From Marinobacter sp. LQ44 (GTDB lineage Bacteria > Pseudomonadota > Gammaproteobacteria > Pseudomonadales > Oleiphilaceae), in the NCBI RefSeq assembly GCF_001447155.2, contig NZ_CP014754.1, positions 4,030,001 to 4,094,000 of the forward strand: 64,000 nt of DNA, in the 5' to 3' direction. Of this stretch, positions 9,060-19,047 are shown one piece after another. The notes under the pieces were generated by a model. The model made no database searches, was not told where the DNA came from, and saw nothing but the letters and a program-made list of their open reading frames with translations. Both the position numbers and the translations under genes were made by a program. Position 1 is the stretch's first letter. The number at the start of each line of letters is the position of its first letter.

Positions 9060-10205
9060 TCAGCGGTCGGCCCAGTCACCGATGGCCCTATGAACGATAC
9101 CTGCCGGCAGAAACTCCTGCTCCAGCCGGCCCCGATCTGACTGTTTAAGCCGTTGGTAAAGCTCAGCCTCGCTTTTGGTCAATCCTGCCGGAACGATTGA
9201 AGTGGCTGGCTGTGGTTCTTCAACACTACGTGCGCCTGCAAACGTGTCGAAGGTAACCCCGTCCATAAGTAGTGGTGTGAGAAGCGGAAGGTGTTTCCGG
9301 GCTCTGGCCAGCATGGTCAGTCCCCAGGTGTCGATGTCGCCCCAATAGGCGGTCGCCCGGTCTTTTAGCCATGTTGCGTTGAGCCAGGATAGGTTCAGCC
9401 CCGAGCCGAGTACCGCGACCGTATCGGAGAGCCTGGGTAACTGGTGAAGGCAGCGTTCGTTTTCAACCAGAATTAGCCGTTCGCCAGGTAAAGGCGTGCT
9501 TTGAAGCTCGCGGGCCCGGACCCGCATTTGTGAGAAGGGCAGCAGAGTACCGTCCAAGTCTGTGACCAGTAACCAGTGGTGGCCTTCGTCTTCAGCGCCC
9601 AGAAAGGCTTCCAGCCCGGTTTCGCTGGCCTGACCGTCGAACAGGATGTCCAGCATCAGCGTAACGAGCTGGCGGTTGCGCTCAAAAAACTTGCTGTCAG
9701 TGCCGGCAATAGACAGTGCCCTGAGGGGCTTTTCGTCGGCGCAGCCAGGCTGGAGTTGAAGGGCAACCTCGCCACTGCGAACAACGTCGCTTTCTGGCTT
9801 ATCCATAACTAGGCTGCGCCGGCGTATGATCAGTGCGTGAAAGCGTGGGTCCATGGCGGAGGCGAGGCGACTCAGAGCGTCGTACTCCCGCTTGACTTCA
9901 ATGCTCCGCGTGGCCTGCACCCATTGACTGGGAGATTCCAGTGTCCAGTGGGTGGGGATGTCGATGGCTTCGCTGGTGCTCTGGAAGCGGACCGGCTGCC
10001 ACTGGACCTGCCCGATCGTCACTTCCCGCCATTGCCGCAGATGTTCCCGCACTTGCCCGATTTTATCCCGGACCGCTGCCCCGGTGGGCTTGCCGATGGG
10101 CAGGGTGAGCGGCCAGCTCTCCGGCCGCAAAAGACGCTGTTCCCGCAGGTCCGCATTCTGCCATTGCCGGGCCAGGCGGCTTGCCAGTTCAGCCGGGGAC
10201 TTCAT
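9060..10205 (-). CDS. jetD: Wadjet protein JetD (DUF3322/DUF2220)
   Basis: The 381-residue topoisomerase-VI-like nuclease subunit of a Wadjet anti-plasmid system. The N-terminal DUF3322 region (residues 1 to about 180) is followed by DUF2220, with IVENERCLHQLP and YWGDIDTWGL giving the Toprim-like acidic residues (E of NERC; D-x-D of GDID). In studied Wadjet systems JetABC extrudes loops on small circular DNA and JetD cuts it. The start overlaps the end of jetC by 17 bases. It is the last gene of the operon; about 180 bases without a gene follow before the convergent esterase. Nothing looks damaged. Confidence 0.92.
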   Translation of the reverse strand: MKSPAELASRLARQWQNADLREQRLLRPESWPLTLPIGKPTGAAVRDKIGQVREHLRQWREVTIGQVQWQPVRFQSTSEAIDIPTHWTLESPSQWVQATRSIEVKREYDALSRLASAMDPRFHALIIRRRSLVMDKPESDVVRSGEVALQLQPGCADEKPLRALSIAGTDSKFFERNRQLVTLMLDILFDGQASETGLEAFLGAEDEGHHWLLVTDLDGTLLPFSQMRVRARELQSTPLPGERLILVENERCLHQLPRLSDTVAVLGSGLNLSWLNATWLKDRATAYWGDIDTWGLTMLARARKHLPLLTPLLMDGVTFDTFAGARSVEEPQPATSIVPAGLTKSEAELYQRLKQSDRGRLEQEFLPAGIVHRAIGDWADR

Positions 10206-13200
10206 GGGCTTTCCGGGTCATTTTCTCCGCGTGGGCTTCCAGTTCTTCCCAGCTCAAGGAGGTGAGGGTAGCCCGCAGGTCTTTGCGGTGGACCAGAATG
10301 GCCGAGCGGGTGTGGGCCCGTAGCAGTCGCATCTCCTTGTTGGGCGTGACGAATAGTGGATGCAGGCCAAATTCATTCAGTGCCGAAATGATTCGCCCGG
10401 CCACGGCGTGGGAACTCTTGGAGAAAGCTTCGTCCAGCACGATGGTGCCGAACAGAGGCTGGGTAGCACCGTCGGGGCATAGCGCATAGCTTAGCGAAGC
10501 GGTGAGGATGTAACTGGCGATGATTTCCTTCTCGCCACCGCTGCCACCCTGGGAGCCGGTACGGGTTTCGATTACCGTGCCGGATTCCCGGTCCAACACC
10601 GACACTTCGAACTGCAGCCGGTAGCGTGGATCCAGCAGGGCCCGGGCGCCCACGGTGCGCTTGTTGTCTGCCGCGTCCCGCAGCAGGGCCACCATGGCCT
10701 GCAGCGCCTTAAAATGGCTTTCGCCCTGGTCGTCTTTCAGGGCATCTGCCCGTAGCTGCCGCTGTGCGCGCTCCAGCCGACGCAGGGATTCATGGGTAAC
10801 CCGGCGGGGTTCCAGGCGCAGGTAGCGGCCAGGTTGGAAGTCTACCCGCCGCAGGGTGGCGTTCAGGTCGGCGATCCGCTCTTCAATGATGGCCACCTGG
10901 TTCTGGATATGGGCCAGCAGCTGGGTGACCCCCTGATCCGATGACTGGTTCAGGTAGCTGAGGAAGCGTTCCAGCTTCTGGGGCAGGGCTTCTTCTTCCA
11001 GTACCCGCAGGCGTTCCAGGTATTCCGGGATGTCCTGAATGTTGCTGCCGGTTTCAATCAGCGCCCCGGTATCAATGGTGAGCGCCTTTTCCATCAGTTG
11101 GGTCAGGCTGAGTTCGTAACCCTGGATCTGCTTGCCCAGTTTGCCGATGGTTTTGTCCAGTTGCTCGCGCTGGCCCCGTTCCAGGGCTTCCAGGCGTTCA
11201 TACTGATCGGGTTTCGGGGTTCGGAAGTGCTTGGCGGCCAGGCTTTGCTGGTCGTCCGTGAGGCCTTCGCCAATCCGGTCCAGCAGTTCCGTGCAGCGGG
11301 CCGTGGCCTGGTTGCGCTTTTCCTCAAGCAGGGCCTGGTTGGTTTCCTGCTTTGACAGTTGTTTCCGGCTTTCTTCCAGTTGCTGGCTGACAGTTTCGAA
11401 TTCCCGCCGGGCTTTCTCCACATCCGAGTCGGGTGCGGTCAGTGCCTCCAGCCGGCTTTGCAGGGCATCCAGTTCACGCTGTGCGCAGGGCAGGTCGATG
11501 GCGTTGAATTCGGTATCGCCAAGTAGTTCGTAGAGTTTTATCTGATCCTGTGTGTCTCTGAGATTTTTGCGGGCGGCTTTGAGTTGCTGCTCCAGAGCGC
11601 CCGCTTCTTTACGGGTTTCGCTCAGCTCGTTGTTGAGCGCAGCGAGTCGGTCACGGTTATTGAATCCCGTCATCCAGCCCTTGTCGAGCCGCTGGTTGTC
11701 CCGCTTTTCAAAATGGCCTTTCTTGCCGGACATCAGCCCCTGCCGGGTCATGCCATGGGGTGTCTGGCGCAGGGTTTCGGGGGAGTCCACGCAGTGGCGG
11801 TCGATGCCAGCCAGCAACTGTTTGAGGGCTTCCCGGTGGGCGTGGTCCTTGAAGTTCAGCTTGCGGGTGAACCCGTCATCCATGAACTGTGCCGGAGACT
11901 GGGGTGTCTGGGCCTCCAGCAGTCGCACGTGAAGCCGGTTGTCTCGGTTGTTGATCCTGTCCAAGGCTGATTGCATGGCTGCCGGCGGTACCAGCAGGCG
12001 CAGCCGGTGCCCGCCGATGGCCCGTTCGACGGCGCCACGCCAGTCACGTTCTTCAGCTTTGACTTCCACCAGCTCTGCCACGAAGGGCAGGCTGTCTTCG
12101 TCCAGGTTCAGGGCCTCTGCCAGTTCGCTGCGGAATTCCTGGTAACGTCCGTCGATGTTGGAGCCGGGACGAGCCTTAATGCGGTCGATTTCTTCGCTGA
12201 GTTCGGTCAGGGTTTCGTTGAGCTTGCCGTGACGAAGGCGCAGATCGAGCAGGGATTCGTCTTGCGCCTCCGCAAGTTCGGACAGTTCACGCAGCTTTTC
12301 CTCGCTCAGCTGCCGGTTCCGGGCCAGTGCTTCGGGGCTCAGTGTACTGTCCAGATCAAGCTTGCCGGTCAGGGTCTGATAATCCCTGGCGTGGCGATCG
12401 CGCTCTTCTGTCCATCGTTTCTGTTGGGAGATCTGATCCTTTAGCTGCTCTATGCTCGCTCCACCGGCCTGCAGGTAAATGTCTTTCAGGGTGTCGGCTT
12501 TGCTGTTAAGTTGCGCAACCGTGATGCCCAATGATTCGAAAGTTTCTTTGCCCTCATCAAGCTGTCGTTCCAGGTCCTGTTTGCGTCCGTTCCATAACTC
12601 GTAACCGGTTTGCGCAAACCAGATTGGCAGGATGTCTTTCAGCAATAACTGCTGATCCAGTTCGTTCGTGGCGCTCTGATGCTTTTCGTAGGTTTCAGCA
12701 ATGGGCAGCAGAGACTGGTGTTGCTTGCGGGCCGTTTCCAGTTCGCTGTGGATCGCTGCCAAGTCGTCGAACTCGCTGGCCACCTCGGCGGCCCGGTCAA
12801 AGGCAGAGTGATCGTCCAGCACCAGCTCGCGGAAGATTTCGTCGATGCTGTTTAGTTGCTTGAGGCCGGCGGCACGGTTGAGCAGGGTGAAGGCATTTTC
12901 CCCCACTTCGAAAAAGCGCCGTACCTGGGCTAGATAGGCTTTTTTGCTGTCGTTGGCCTGTAAGCCGGGGTTATCCTTGGCATGTTGTTTGAGCTCCCGG
13001 GCGGCACCCTCGTGGTGAATGGCCAGCCAGGTGTCCAGACTCTGGTCGTCCTGTTCTGAAAACAGCCACAGGCGTTTCAGGTCGCTGGCGGCGGAGCTGC
13101 TTCCATCGATCCAGAACAGGGCGCCGATACGAATGGCCTTGTCGCCGTTGGCGAAACGGGCGCTAATGGCGGTTACGGTTTTTCCGGGGCGTGCGATATG

Positions 13201-13512
13201 GCTGTTGTCGCCGCTGTTGTTACCGGCACCGGATACACCCCGGATATAGGAAATCAGGTCACGGTCGCTTTCATGGCCGCCGGTGGACGCCAGGTTGTAC
13301 CGGGGCTGGTGCGTCAGCAGGGTCATCAACGCGTCCACCAGGGTGGTCTTGCCACTGCCAGTGGGGCCGATAATAGCGGTGCCTTTCGGGTCAATCTCGG
13401 CGCAATGCCGTCCACCGAAGGGGCCCCAGTTGTAGAGGTCCAGGTGGGTCAGGATATAGGCCGTGGGCGGCAGCATCTCAGCGGCAAAGAGGTCGGTCTG
13501 GGGCTGGCTCAT
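10189..13512 (-). CDS. jetC: Wadjet SMC-like ATPase JetC
   Basis: A 1,107-residue condensin-like motor subunit. Walker A is GPTGSGKTT at residues 49-57, close to the N terminus as in MukB/SMC proteins. A long charged coiled-coil middle (about 250-850) carries a hinge region with the GHRLRLLVPP segment. The C-terminal ABC signature SGGEKE and Walker B IVLDEAFSKS are present. It starts 4 bases inside the end of jetB (ATGA overlap), which suggests coupled translation. It would power DNA-loop extrusion with JetA and JetB. The ends and motifs are intact, so the locus should be functional. Confidence 0.95.
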   Translation of the reverse strand: MSQPQTDLFAAEMLPPTAYILTHLDLYNWGPFGGRHCAEIDPKGTAIIGPTGSGKTTLVDALMTLLTHQPRYNLASTGGHESDRDLISYIRGVSGAGNNSGDNSHIARPGKTVTAISARFANGDKAIRIGALFWIDGSSSAASDLKRLWLFSEQDDQSLDTWLAIHHEGAARELKQHAKDNPGLQANDSKKAYLAQVRRFFEVGENAFTLLNRAAGLKQLNSIDEIFRELVLDDHSAFDRAAEVASEFDDLAAIHSELETARKQHQSLLPIAETYEKHQSATNELDQQLLLKDILPIWFAQTGYELWNGRKQDLERQLDEGKETFESLGITVAQLNSKADTLKDIYLQAGGASIEQLKDQISQQKRWTEERDRHARDYQTLTGKLDLDSTLSPEALARNRQLSEEKLRELSELAEAQDESLLDLRLRHGKLNETLTELSEEIDRIKARPGSNIDGRYQEFRSELAEALNLDEDSLPFVAELVEVKAEERDWRGAVERAIGGHRLRLLVPPAAMQSALDRINNRDNRLHVRLLEAQTPQSPAQFMDDGFTRKLNFKDHAHREALKQLLAGIDRHCVDSPETLRQTPHGMTRQGLMSGKKGHFEKRDNQRLDKGWMTGFNNRDRLAALNNELSETRKEAGALEQQLKAARKNLRDTQDQIKLYELLGDTEFNAIDLPCAQRELDALQSRLEALTAPDSDVEKARREFETVSQQLEESRKQLSKQETNQALLEEKRNQATARCTELLDRIGEGLTDDQQSLAAKHFRTPKPDQYERLEALERGQREQLDKTIGKLGKQIQGYELSLTQLMEKALTIDTGALIETGSNIQDIPEYLERLRVLEEEALPQKLERFLSYLNQSSDQGVTQLLAHIQNQVAIIEERIADLNATLRRVDFQPGRYLRLEPRRVTHESLRRLERAQRQLRADALKDDQGESHFKALQAMVALLRDAADNKRTVGARALLDPRYRLQFEVSVLDRESGTVIETRTGSQGGSGGEKEIIASYILTASLSYALCPDGATQPLFGTIVLDEAFSKSSHAVAGRIISALNEFGLHPLFVTPNKEMRLLRAHTRSAILVHRKDLRATLTSLSWEELEAHAEKMTRKAHEVPG

Positions 13513-14249
13513 ACATCCTCTCCGTCAGCGTCTTGCGGGGTGGGTTGGCCGGCCAGTTGCCGGAAATGATGTAGCAGGTTCTGCAGATTTTCCGGGTTCG
13601 CCAGGTGGGTGATGATCGGGCGAATGACCACTTGGTCGTTGGCGTCGGTGTCCGAGACGATGCCGTGGTTCTTCAGGTTGTCCAGCAGGCTGCGCAGGCG
13701 CTTCTGGTCGCGGGTGTCGCTGCCGGTGTCGCCCAGGTAAAGCTGCAGTTGCGGCAGTAGCTCATCCAGTTCCACTGTGGCTTCTCCGGCGCCAAGTCCG
13801 GCTTCCTGTTCGTGGGCGATAAAGTGCTGGCGCAGTATGGCCACTAACAGGGATTGCTCCATGGTCAAGCGCTGGCGGCGCACCAGCGGATGGGACCACT
13901 CGTCGTCGTTTTCTTCGCCTTCGCTGAACAGCTGTTCGGAAACGACAAGGAAAGCCAGCCCACGCACGTCGTCCACTTTCAGGCGCAGGTCGAAGGGTTC
14001 CAGGATCTCATTGATTGCCGCAGTCTGGGTGATGGCAATTTGGTAGAGGTTGGGTTTGCGGTCGGCTTCCAGCAATCCGAACTTGAGCAGCTCCTGGGCG
14101 GTTGCTTTGACATTGCCAGGTGTGTAGTGGCCAGCCTCGGCAGCCGCCTGTTCATCGACATGATCCAGGGCCTGGGGGCTCTGTTGCGGCTCGTCCAGGG
14201 CTTGTTGGTTTTCTGCCTGGCTTGTCAGGCGGTCAAAATAGTCAGACAT
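13509..14249 (-). CDS. jetB: Wadjet protein JetB (DUF4194, MukE-like)
   Basis: A 246-residue DUF4194 protein, the winged-helix MukE-like subunit that bridges JetA and JetC in Wadjet complexes. Family-like features include QELLKFGLLEADRKPNLYQ, DDVRGLAFLVV and LRSLLDNLKNHGIVSDTD. The first about 40 residues are glutamine- and alanine-rich and probably disordered. It begins 6 bases after jetA ends and overlaps jetC by 4, the usual tight Wadjet operon. Confidence 0.92.
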   Translation of the reverse strand: MSDYFDRLTSQAENQQALDEPQQSPQALDHVDEQAAAEAGHYTPGNVKATAQELLKFGLLEADRKPNLYQIAITQTAAINEILEPFDLRLKVDDVRGLAFLVVSEQLFSEGEENDDEWSHPLVRRQRLTMEQSLLVAILRQHFIAHEQEAGLGAGEATVELDELLPQLQLYLGDTGSDTRDQKRLRSLLDNLKNHGIVSDTDANDQVVIRPIITHLANPENLQNLLHHFRQLAGQPTPQDADGEDV

Positions 14250-14254
14250 AGGGT

Positions 14255-15757
14255 TTACAGCTCCCAGTCGATGGATTCTGCGGCTTGCCGGGTCAGCGTC
14301 AGTTGCGGCACGTGAAAGCGCAGTTTGTACCCGTTGCTGTCAGTGATATCCACAGCTTCTCGGTCGTCGGTGATTTCCACCTCTGCCTCACGGGCCATGG
14401 CCAGCCACAGGGCGATAGTTTCCAGGTCGTGGGTCGGCGGCAGGTGAGTGGCCAGGTCGCCGATGCTCATGGGGCGGTCGGTGACTTTCAGCAGTTCCAC
14501 GGTTTCCTGGTACAGGGCTTCCCGGTCGAGGCCATCAAAGGCACGCCAGAACTCTTCGTCGACCTCTTCGAGGTTGACGCCCTGGTCGGTGAGTTCCAGG
14601 CCTTGTGCCTGCTCTTCCTTGGCGGACTTGAATCGCAGGCGCTCAACCAGTGGCAGACTGGAAACCGCCACAGCGATGGGAGGCAGGGGCGTGTCGCCCT
14701 TGCGGACCTTATGGCTGGACCAGTCGATGTTAAGGGCGGTGTTCAGTATGCCATTGAGCAGCTCGCCCACCCTGTGGTTCTCTGCGGCGAGCCCGGTTTT
14801 GAGGAAGCCTTTGACGTCTTTTTCGCTGCGGGCCCGGGCGCGGATAACGGCAGCAGATTCCTGGATCAGACGGATTACCAGCCATCGCAACTCGTCCTGT
14901 TGTTGCCGGGACAGGGCGTGGCGGGTTGCCGGATTCTTCAGGATGGTCCGCAGCCGGTGTTTCATGTTGTCCAGCTCGGTGGACCGGCTGAGCTGCTCGT
15001 TGAAGTTGTGGAAAACCTTGCCCTCGGCGGTTTCCAGCAGCGTGTCGTGGCCGTCCAGCAGGCGGTCGACGATTTCACCTCGGTGATGCTGTTCGCTGAC
15101 AATGGACTGGCGCAACTGCCGATCCGCCTCCCGGTAGGAGTCTTCCACCCGGCGGAAGTCAGCCCGCAGGCTGGTGGCGAGGTTGTAGACTTCGCGGATG
15201 CCTTCTGCCGCTTCTGCGCCTTGCAGCACCTTGAATCGCCCAGCCTCCACCTCAGCCAGTTCGTGCTCCAGGTCTTTGATCTTGCGTCGTATATGGTCGG
15301 CACGGCTTTGTGCATTCGGGTTAAGGCGGGTTTCCAGGTTTTCAATCTCCCGCTGCACGGTGGCTAGGCGCGACGCGGTGGACGTCATGATTTTCTCGTC
15401 CAGGCCCTCCACGAACACCAGGGCTTTTTGCAGGGCATCGGTCGCCACCAGCCGCCCGTCCCGCTCGACGATGAGCCCCTTGCGAATCCAGGAACGTAGT
15501 TCTTTCCTGGCATCGGCGGCCGGATCGTCGGTTGACAGATCCAGGTCATCGCTGTTGGCGTGCTCGCGCAGGATATCGGTCAGCATTTGCTGGGCATCCT
15601 CGAACAGGATTTCTTCCCGGTTTTGTTCCACTAGTGCCTGCAGGCAACTGAGTACCAGAGGCCCGCGGGTCGCCGAGAGAAGCTTCCAGGCAGGGTTCTG
15701 GTGTCGGGCTACTAAATAGGAGCGGGTTCTCAGGTGGGTTTGTTCGTCCATGGGCAA
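14255..15757 (-). CDS. jetA: Wadjet protein JetA (DUF3375, MukF-like kleisin)
   Basis: A 500-residue DUF3375 protein, the kleisin-like subunit that dimerises and links the SMC ATPase heads. An N-terminal winged-helix region (RSYLVARHQNPAWKLL) is followed by a coiled coil at about 130-240 and a C-terminal winged-helix region (RFHVPQLTLTR). It is the first gene of the jetABCD operon. The 117-base gap upstream contains an inverted repeat (15834-15841 with 15866-15873) and must hold the promoter unless transcription continues from the broken GGDEF gene on the same strand. Confidence 0.92.
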   Translation of the reverse strand: MPMDEQTHLRTRSYLVARHQNPAWKLLSATRGPLVLSCLQALVEQNREEILFEDAQQMLTDILREHANSDDLDLSTDDPAADARKELRSWIRKGLIVERDGRLVATDALQKALVFVEGLDEKIMTSTASRLATVQREIENLETRLNPNAQSRADHIRRKIKDLEHELAEVEAGRFKVLQGAEAAEGIREVYNLATSLRADFRRVEDSYREADRQLRQSIVSEQHHRGEIVDRLLDGHDTLLETAEGKVFHNFNEQLSRSTELDNMKHRLRTILKNPATRHALSRQQQDELRWLVIRLIQESAAVIRARARSEKDVKGFLKTGLAAENHRVGELLNGILNTALNIDWSSHKVRKGDTPLPPIAVAVSSLPLVERLRFKSAKEEQAQGLELTDQGVNLEEVDEEFWRAFDGLDREALYQETVELLKVTDRPMSIGDLATHLPPTHDLETIALWLAMAREAEVEITDDREAVDITDSNGYKLRFHVPQLTLTRQAAESIDWEL

Positions 15758-15874
15758 TGTGCTTTTATCCGGATAACGGGTGCGTGCAAGCGGGGCCTGC
15801 TAATGGCATTTATATGTCGGCCATAATAATATCGGTCTGATTGGCGTAGTCACAACTAAATAACCATCAGACCA

Positions 15875-17052
15875 CTACAGAGGCGGTTGCAACAAAGGTT
15901 CCGTTTCAACATCTCGCCAATTTATGCGGTTCCCGCCAGATTCTTTAGCTTCGTAGAAGACCGCTTTATCTGACCGTTTTAGCGCGCCATTAAGCGTGTC
16001 TTGCTGGTGTTCCAGCGCAACACCAAAACTTGCGGCCAGTCTTCCGAAAACCGGGAACAAATGGGCTTCGACGCGCATGCGTATTGCCTCGGCTAGCTGC
16101 CAAGCTTGTTCTAATTCGCTATGGGGCAGCAGAATGACAAACTCCTCTCCGCCCAGCGTGACATCATATCAATTTGACGTAGCTCCGCGCGTACGCATTT
16201 ATAGACCTCAACGAGCACAGTGTCGCCAGCTTCGTGTCCAAAAGTGTCATTGACCATTTTGAAGCGATCCAGATCCATCGTTATGACAGGGCAGGGTGCA
16301 CCATCAGGCTGTCCAACTGATGGGGTCCACCTCACCTGTTCGTTACCGCCGGCCATGGCGAGCGAATCCCGAATCATCCTGCACAGCCAGGACAATTCCA
16401 CTGCGGAGGTGTGCTCGTCCACCAGATTCAGCAATCCGGGCCACAACGGGTGTCGAACCCGATTCAGCAAACGAAGGTGGTTTACATGCAAGTGAGGGTG
16501 GTGCCGCATCAAGCCTAAGTATTCGGGGTTCTGAAGTGCAGCGCGAATATCTTCCAGTTCCCAGGGTAATAGAGGCGATAAGGCCAGGCGACGGACCAAT
16601 CGAACCAGGGATCGACTACCCGGAAGCCCAACCGCTTTGAGGATGTCGGAGCGCTTACCGGCTAAGAAAGCGTTAAACGCTTCGAGCGACCACGACTGTT
16701 TTCGTGCATGGTCGACCGCCAGGATAAAGAGCAGGGGAGCATCGTTGGCTAGTTCACGGGCTGCCTCGGAGGTCGCACAAGCCTGCGCCAGCTCAAAGTC
16801 CATAGCCGGCATTAAAGCGGCAACCGCAGAGACAGACTCCGGCAGCGCATCGCAAAGACGCCGACCCGCATCATCTTCCAGCGTAAACAGGGGTAACCCG
16901 GGCGGCTCCAGGAACTGGCCCGAGGCAATCTGGCCCTCATCGTTATAACTGACCCAGCGCAGGGGATGTCTGGAATCCCAGGTATTCACCTCAACCCGGA
17001 TTGGGTAATGAAGTATCTGACTCAGGTCATACACGGCGGTGGTGCAGGTCAT
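15875..17052 (-). pseudogene. GGDEF-domain diguanylate cyclase, frameshifted
   Basis: Two adjacent frames together make one protein of about 390 residues. The first (16111-17052) has an unrecognised helical N-terminal region of about 230 residues, then the start of a GGDEF domain: VITMDLDRFKMVNDTFGHEA. It goes out of frame right after MMSRW. In the next frame the text continues GGEEFVILLPHSELEQ and RLAASFGVA to the stop at 15875. Restoring one base in the CCC run at 16152-16154 (GGG on the coding strand) gives SRWGGEEF, the normal signature, so the damage is one lost base. If intact the protein would make cyclic di-GMP. A consensus error in a homopolymer is a real alternative to true inactivation. 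Confidence 0.8.
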
Positions 17053-17170
17053 ACGTTCAAGCTCTTCAAGAATCCCAGATCAGGATAACCCAGCCAAACG
17101 ACAGATTGGGTCGCCTGCGCTGGTAAACTTTGGCTACACTGCCTCAGACAGATAGGCTAAGGATTCAGCT

Positions 17171-17839
17171 ATGTGCGGACGTTACAACGTAATCGACTCC
17201 CCCGAAGTCCAAACGCTGATGGAACAACTGGGACTGCCCGGTGTAACACCCAGACCCCAGCACAACGTGCCGCCGGGCGGAGTGGGGGAGTTCGTTATTG
17301 AAGCTGCCGACGACCGGTATCTGCTGCCAGGCATCTGGTCGCTTCTGATCGAACCAAACCAGAATGGTTATGGCTTCCGGCCCAACCCGAAGTTTCACAC
17401 TTTCAATGCCCGTAGTGATCGCTTAACCAGCGGCCCACTCTGGAAGAAGGTGTATCCCACCAAGCGGTGCATCGTACCGGTCAGCGCCTTTCATGAATGG
17501 AAGGACAAGCAGGTCTACAACATTCACCCACAGAATGAAGCCACCGCACTGGCGGGGTTATGGCAAGCCTGGCACTTCGGGGAGGAGCAGGTGAATTCCT
17601 TCACCGTCATCACACTGCCGCCGCACCCGAGGTTCAGCCACATCCACCCGAAAAGCATTCCGCTGATGCTTCGGCCGGAGGAGTTTGATTTGTGGCTGGA
17701 TCCTGAGTTTCACGCGACGGATGCGTTTCAAGGGCTGATGAGAACGCATATCTCCGCCCCGCTGGTGTGTGAGCCGGTGCGGAGTACCAAACTGTTGGAG
17801 CCTACGGGAGATGCAGAACTCATTCCCGCCGATGCATAA
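17171..17839 (+). CDS. SRAP-family protein (YedK/HMCES-like)
   Basis: A 222-residue SOS-response-associated peptidase-like protein. The invariant Cys2 after Met (MCGRYN), Asn79 in FNARSD, Glu109 in FHEW and His159 in HIHPKSIPLML are all present. The family forms a thiazolidine link from Cys2 to abasic sites in single-stranded DNA, shielding them during replication. Length is normal. It is a single gene, 81 bases before the WYL regulator, with no sign of a shared operon because the operator-like site lies between them. No LexA box was recognised upstream. Confidence 0.92.
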   Translation: MCGRYNVIDSPEVQTLMEQLGLPGVTPRPQHNVPPGGVGEFVIEAADDRYLLPGIWSLLIEPNQNGYGFRPNPKFHTFNARSDRLTSGPLWKKVYPTKRCIVPVSAFHEWKDKQVYNIHPQNEATALAGLWQAWHFGEEQVNSFTVITLPPHPRFSHIHPKSIPLMLRPEEFDLWLDPEFHATDAFQGLMRTHISAPLVCEPVRSTKLLEPTGDAELIPADA

Positions 17840-17872
17840 GTGGTTTGATCCGCAATTGTTGGCTACAGTAAC

Positions 17873-17889
17873 GCGACATAACCAGTCGC
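17873..17889. promoter_or_regulatory. Operator-like site 1, GCGAC-N7-GTCGC, before WYL regulator
   Basis: GCGAC (17873-17877), seven bases, GTCGC (17885-17889), ending 31 bases before the WYL ATG. The same spacing and arms recur at 18946, 21402 and 37759, and nearly so at 58013. The position fits autoregulation. Confidence 0.75.
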
Positions 17890-17920
17890 ATGAAAGTACC
17901 AGCACGACAAGGATCCCGCT

Positions 17921-18922
17921 ATGTCCAACACCGCCGTTCGTTACCTCACCATGCTCCGGATGGTGCCTAGGCACCCAAAATCCATCACCACCACCGAATT
18001 GGCGGGCAGGCTCGAAGAGCAGGGTTTCTCGGTGACCATGCGTTCTATCCAGCGGGATCTGGAAAAGCTGAGTGCCGATTTCCCTCTACTGGTCGATGAG
18101 GAGTCACGGCCTTACCGTTGGTCGTTCGATCGGAACGCCACTATGGATATCATCCCAGCGTTGGACCTGCCGGCCGCCCTGACCTTTGAGCTGGCGAAGG
18201 CATACCTCTCACCGATGCTGCCGCCAAGGGCGCTGTCCCACTTGAAGCCTCACTTCGATGAAGCTCATCGCACACTGTTGCGCGAAAAGAATCCCCTCGG
18301 CCAGTGGCCTGACCGGGTACGGGTGATCAATCGCGGTCTGGGCGGAGAGCGACCGGCGATTGATGCGGACGTGCTGGAAACCGTTACCGAAGCCTTGCTG
18401 AGGGAATACAAATGCCGGCTGGTTTACCAGGCCCGCAGCTGGAAAGTTCCGGAAGAGATCGTTGTGCATCCATTCGGACTGATCTTCCGGGATCCGAACG
18501 TCTACCTGATCGGCACAATTGAGGGCAGGGAAGGGATTCGGCAGTTGGTGCTGCACCGGGCGACGTCCGGAGAATTAGTGGAAGAGCAACCAGACCGGCC
18601 AGAGGACTTCGACCTCGATCTCTACATACGCTCCGGCGCCATGGGCATTCTGCATTCCGATTCGCCGGTCTACCTCAAGCTCCGCTGCGACAAGCCTACC
18701 TTGAATCATTTGATCGAATCACCGCTGGGTTTCGACCAGATAAACAGCGAGATTGATGACTCTACCTTCGAGATCGCGGTCACCGTGGGCGATACCCAGG
18801 ATCTGCGCTGGTGGCTGACCGCACAGGCGGTGCACTGCGATATTCTGGAACCGGCCTGGCTGCGGGAGGATATTTCATCAACACTGGCGGCAGGCCTGAA
18901 ACGCACCAAGGACAGATCCTAG
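17921..18922 (+). CDS. WYL-domain transcriptional regulator, candidate controller of the local defence regulon
   Basis: A 333-residue regulator with an N-terminal winged helix (residues about 5-60: ITTTELAGRLEEQGFSVTM, SIQRDLEKLS) and a WYL domain at about 150-240 (CRLVYQARSWKVPEEIVVHPFGLIFRDPNVYLIG) plus the C-terminal WCX region. WYL proteins are ligand-sensing DNA-binding proteins, and several control BREX or CBASS loci (BrxR, CapW). The gene is flanked by two copies of GCGAC-N7-GTCGC, and a third copy lies in front of brxA 2.5 kb downstream, so I infer that this protein binds that repeat. Sequence alone does not prove binding. The protein looks complete. Confidence 0.88.
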   Translation: MSNTAVRYLTMLRMVPRHPKSITTTELAGRLEEQGFSVTMRSIQRDLEKLSADFPLLVDEESRPYRWSFDRNATMDIIPALDLPAALTFELAKAYLSPMLPPRALSHLKPHFDEAHRTLLREKNPLGQWPDRVRVINRGLGGERPAIDADVLETVTEALLREYKCRLVYQARSWKVPEEIVVHPFGLIFRDPNVYLIGTIEGREGIRQLVLHRATSGELVEEQPDRPEDFDLDLYIRSGAMGILHSDSPVYLKLRCDKPTLNHLIESPLGFDQINSEIDDSTFEIAVTVGDTQDLRWWLTAQAVHCDILEPAWLREDISSTLAAGLKRTKDRS

Positions 18923-18945
18923 TCGAATTATTTTTCATCCGTATC

Positions 18946-18962
18946 GCGACTACATATGTCGC
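18946..18962. promoter_or_regulatory. Operator-like site 2, GCGAC-N7-GTCGC, before outer-membrane gene
   Basis: GCGAC, TACATAT, GTCGC, located 24 bases after the WYL stop and about 85 bases before the ATG of the outer-membrane gene at 19048. The AT-rich spacer and the A after the right arm match sites 1 and 3. Confidence 0.75.
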
Positions 18963-19047
18963 AATAAAAGTGTAATATTCGGTCTCCATCAGTCGACAGC
19001 AAGATGTTGGCGGTGGGGTATTTGTTAGACCGATAAAGGATGTCGAA

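Noticed and set aside
14285-15367. Long open frame on the + strand inside jetA
   Set aside because: It lies wholly antisense to the intact DUF3375 gene, has no family resemblance and mirrors GC-rich codon structure.
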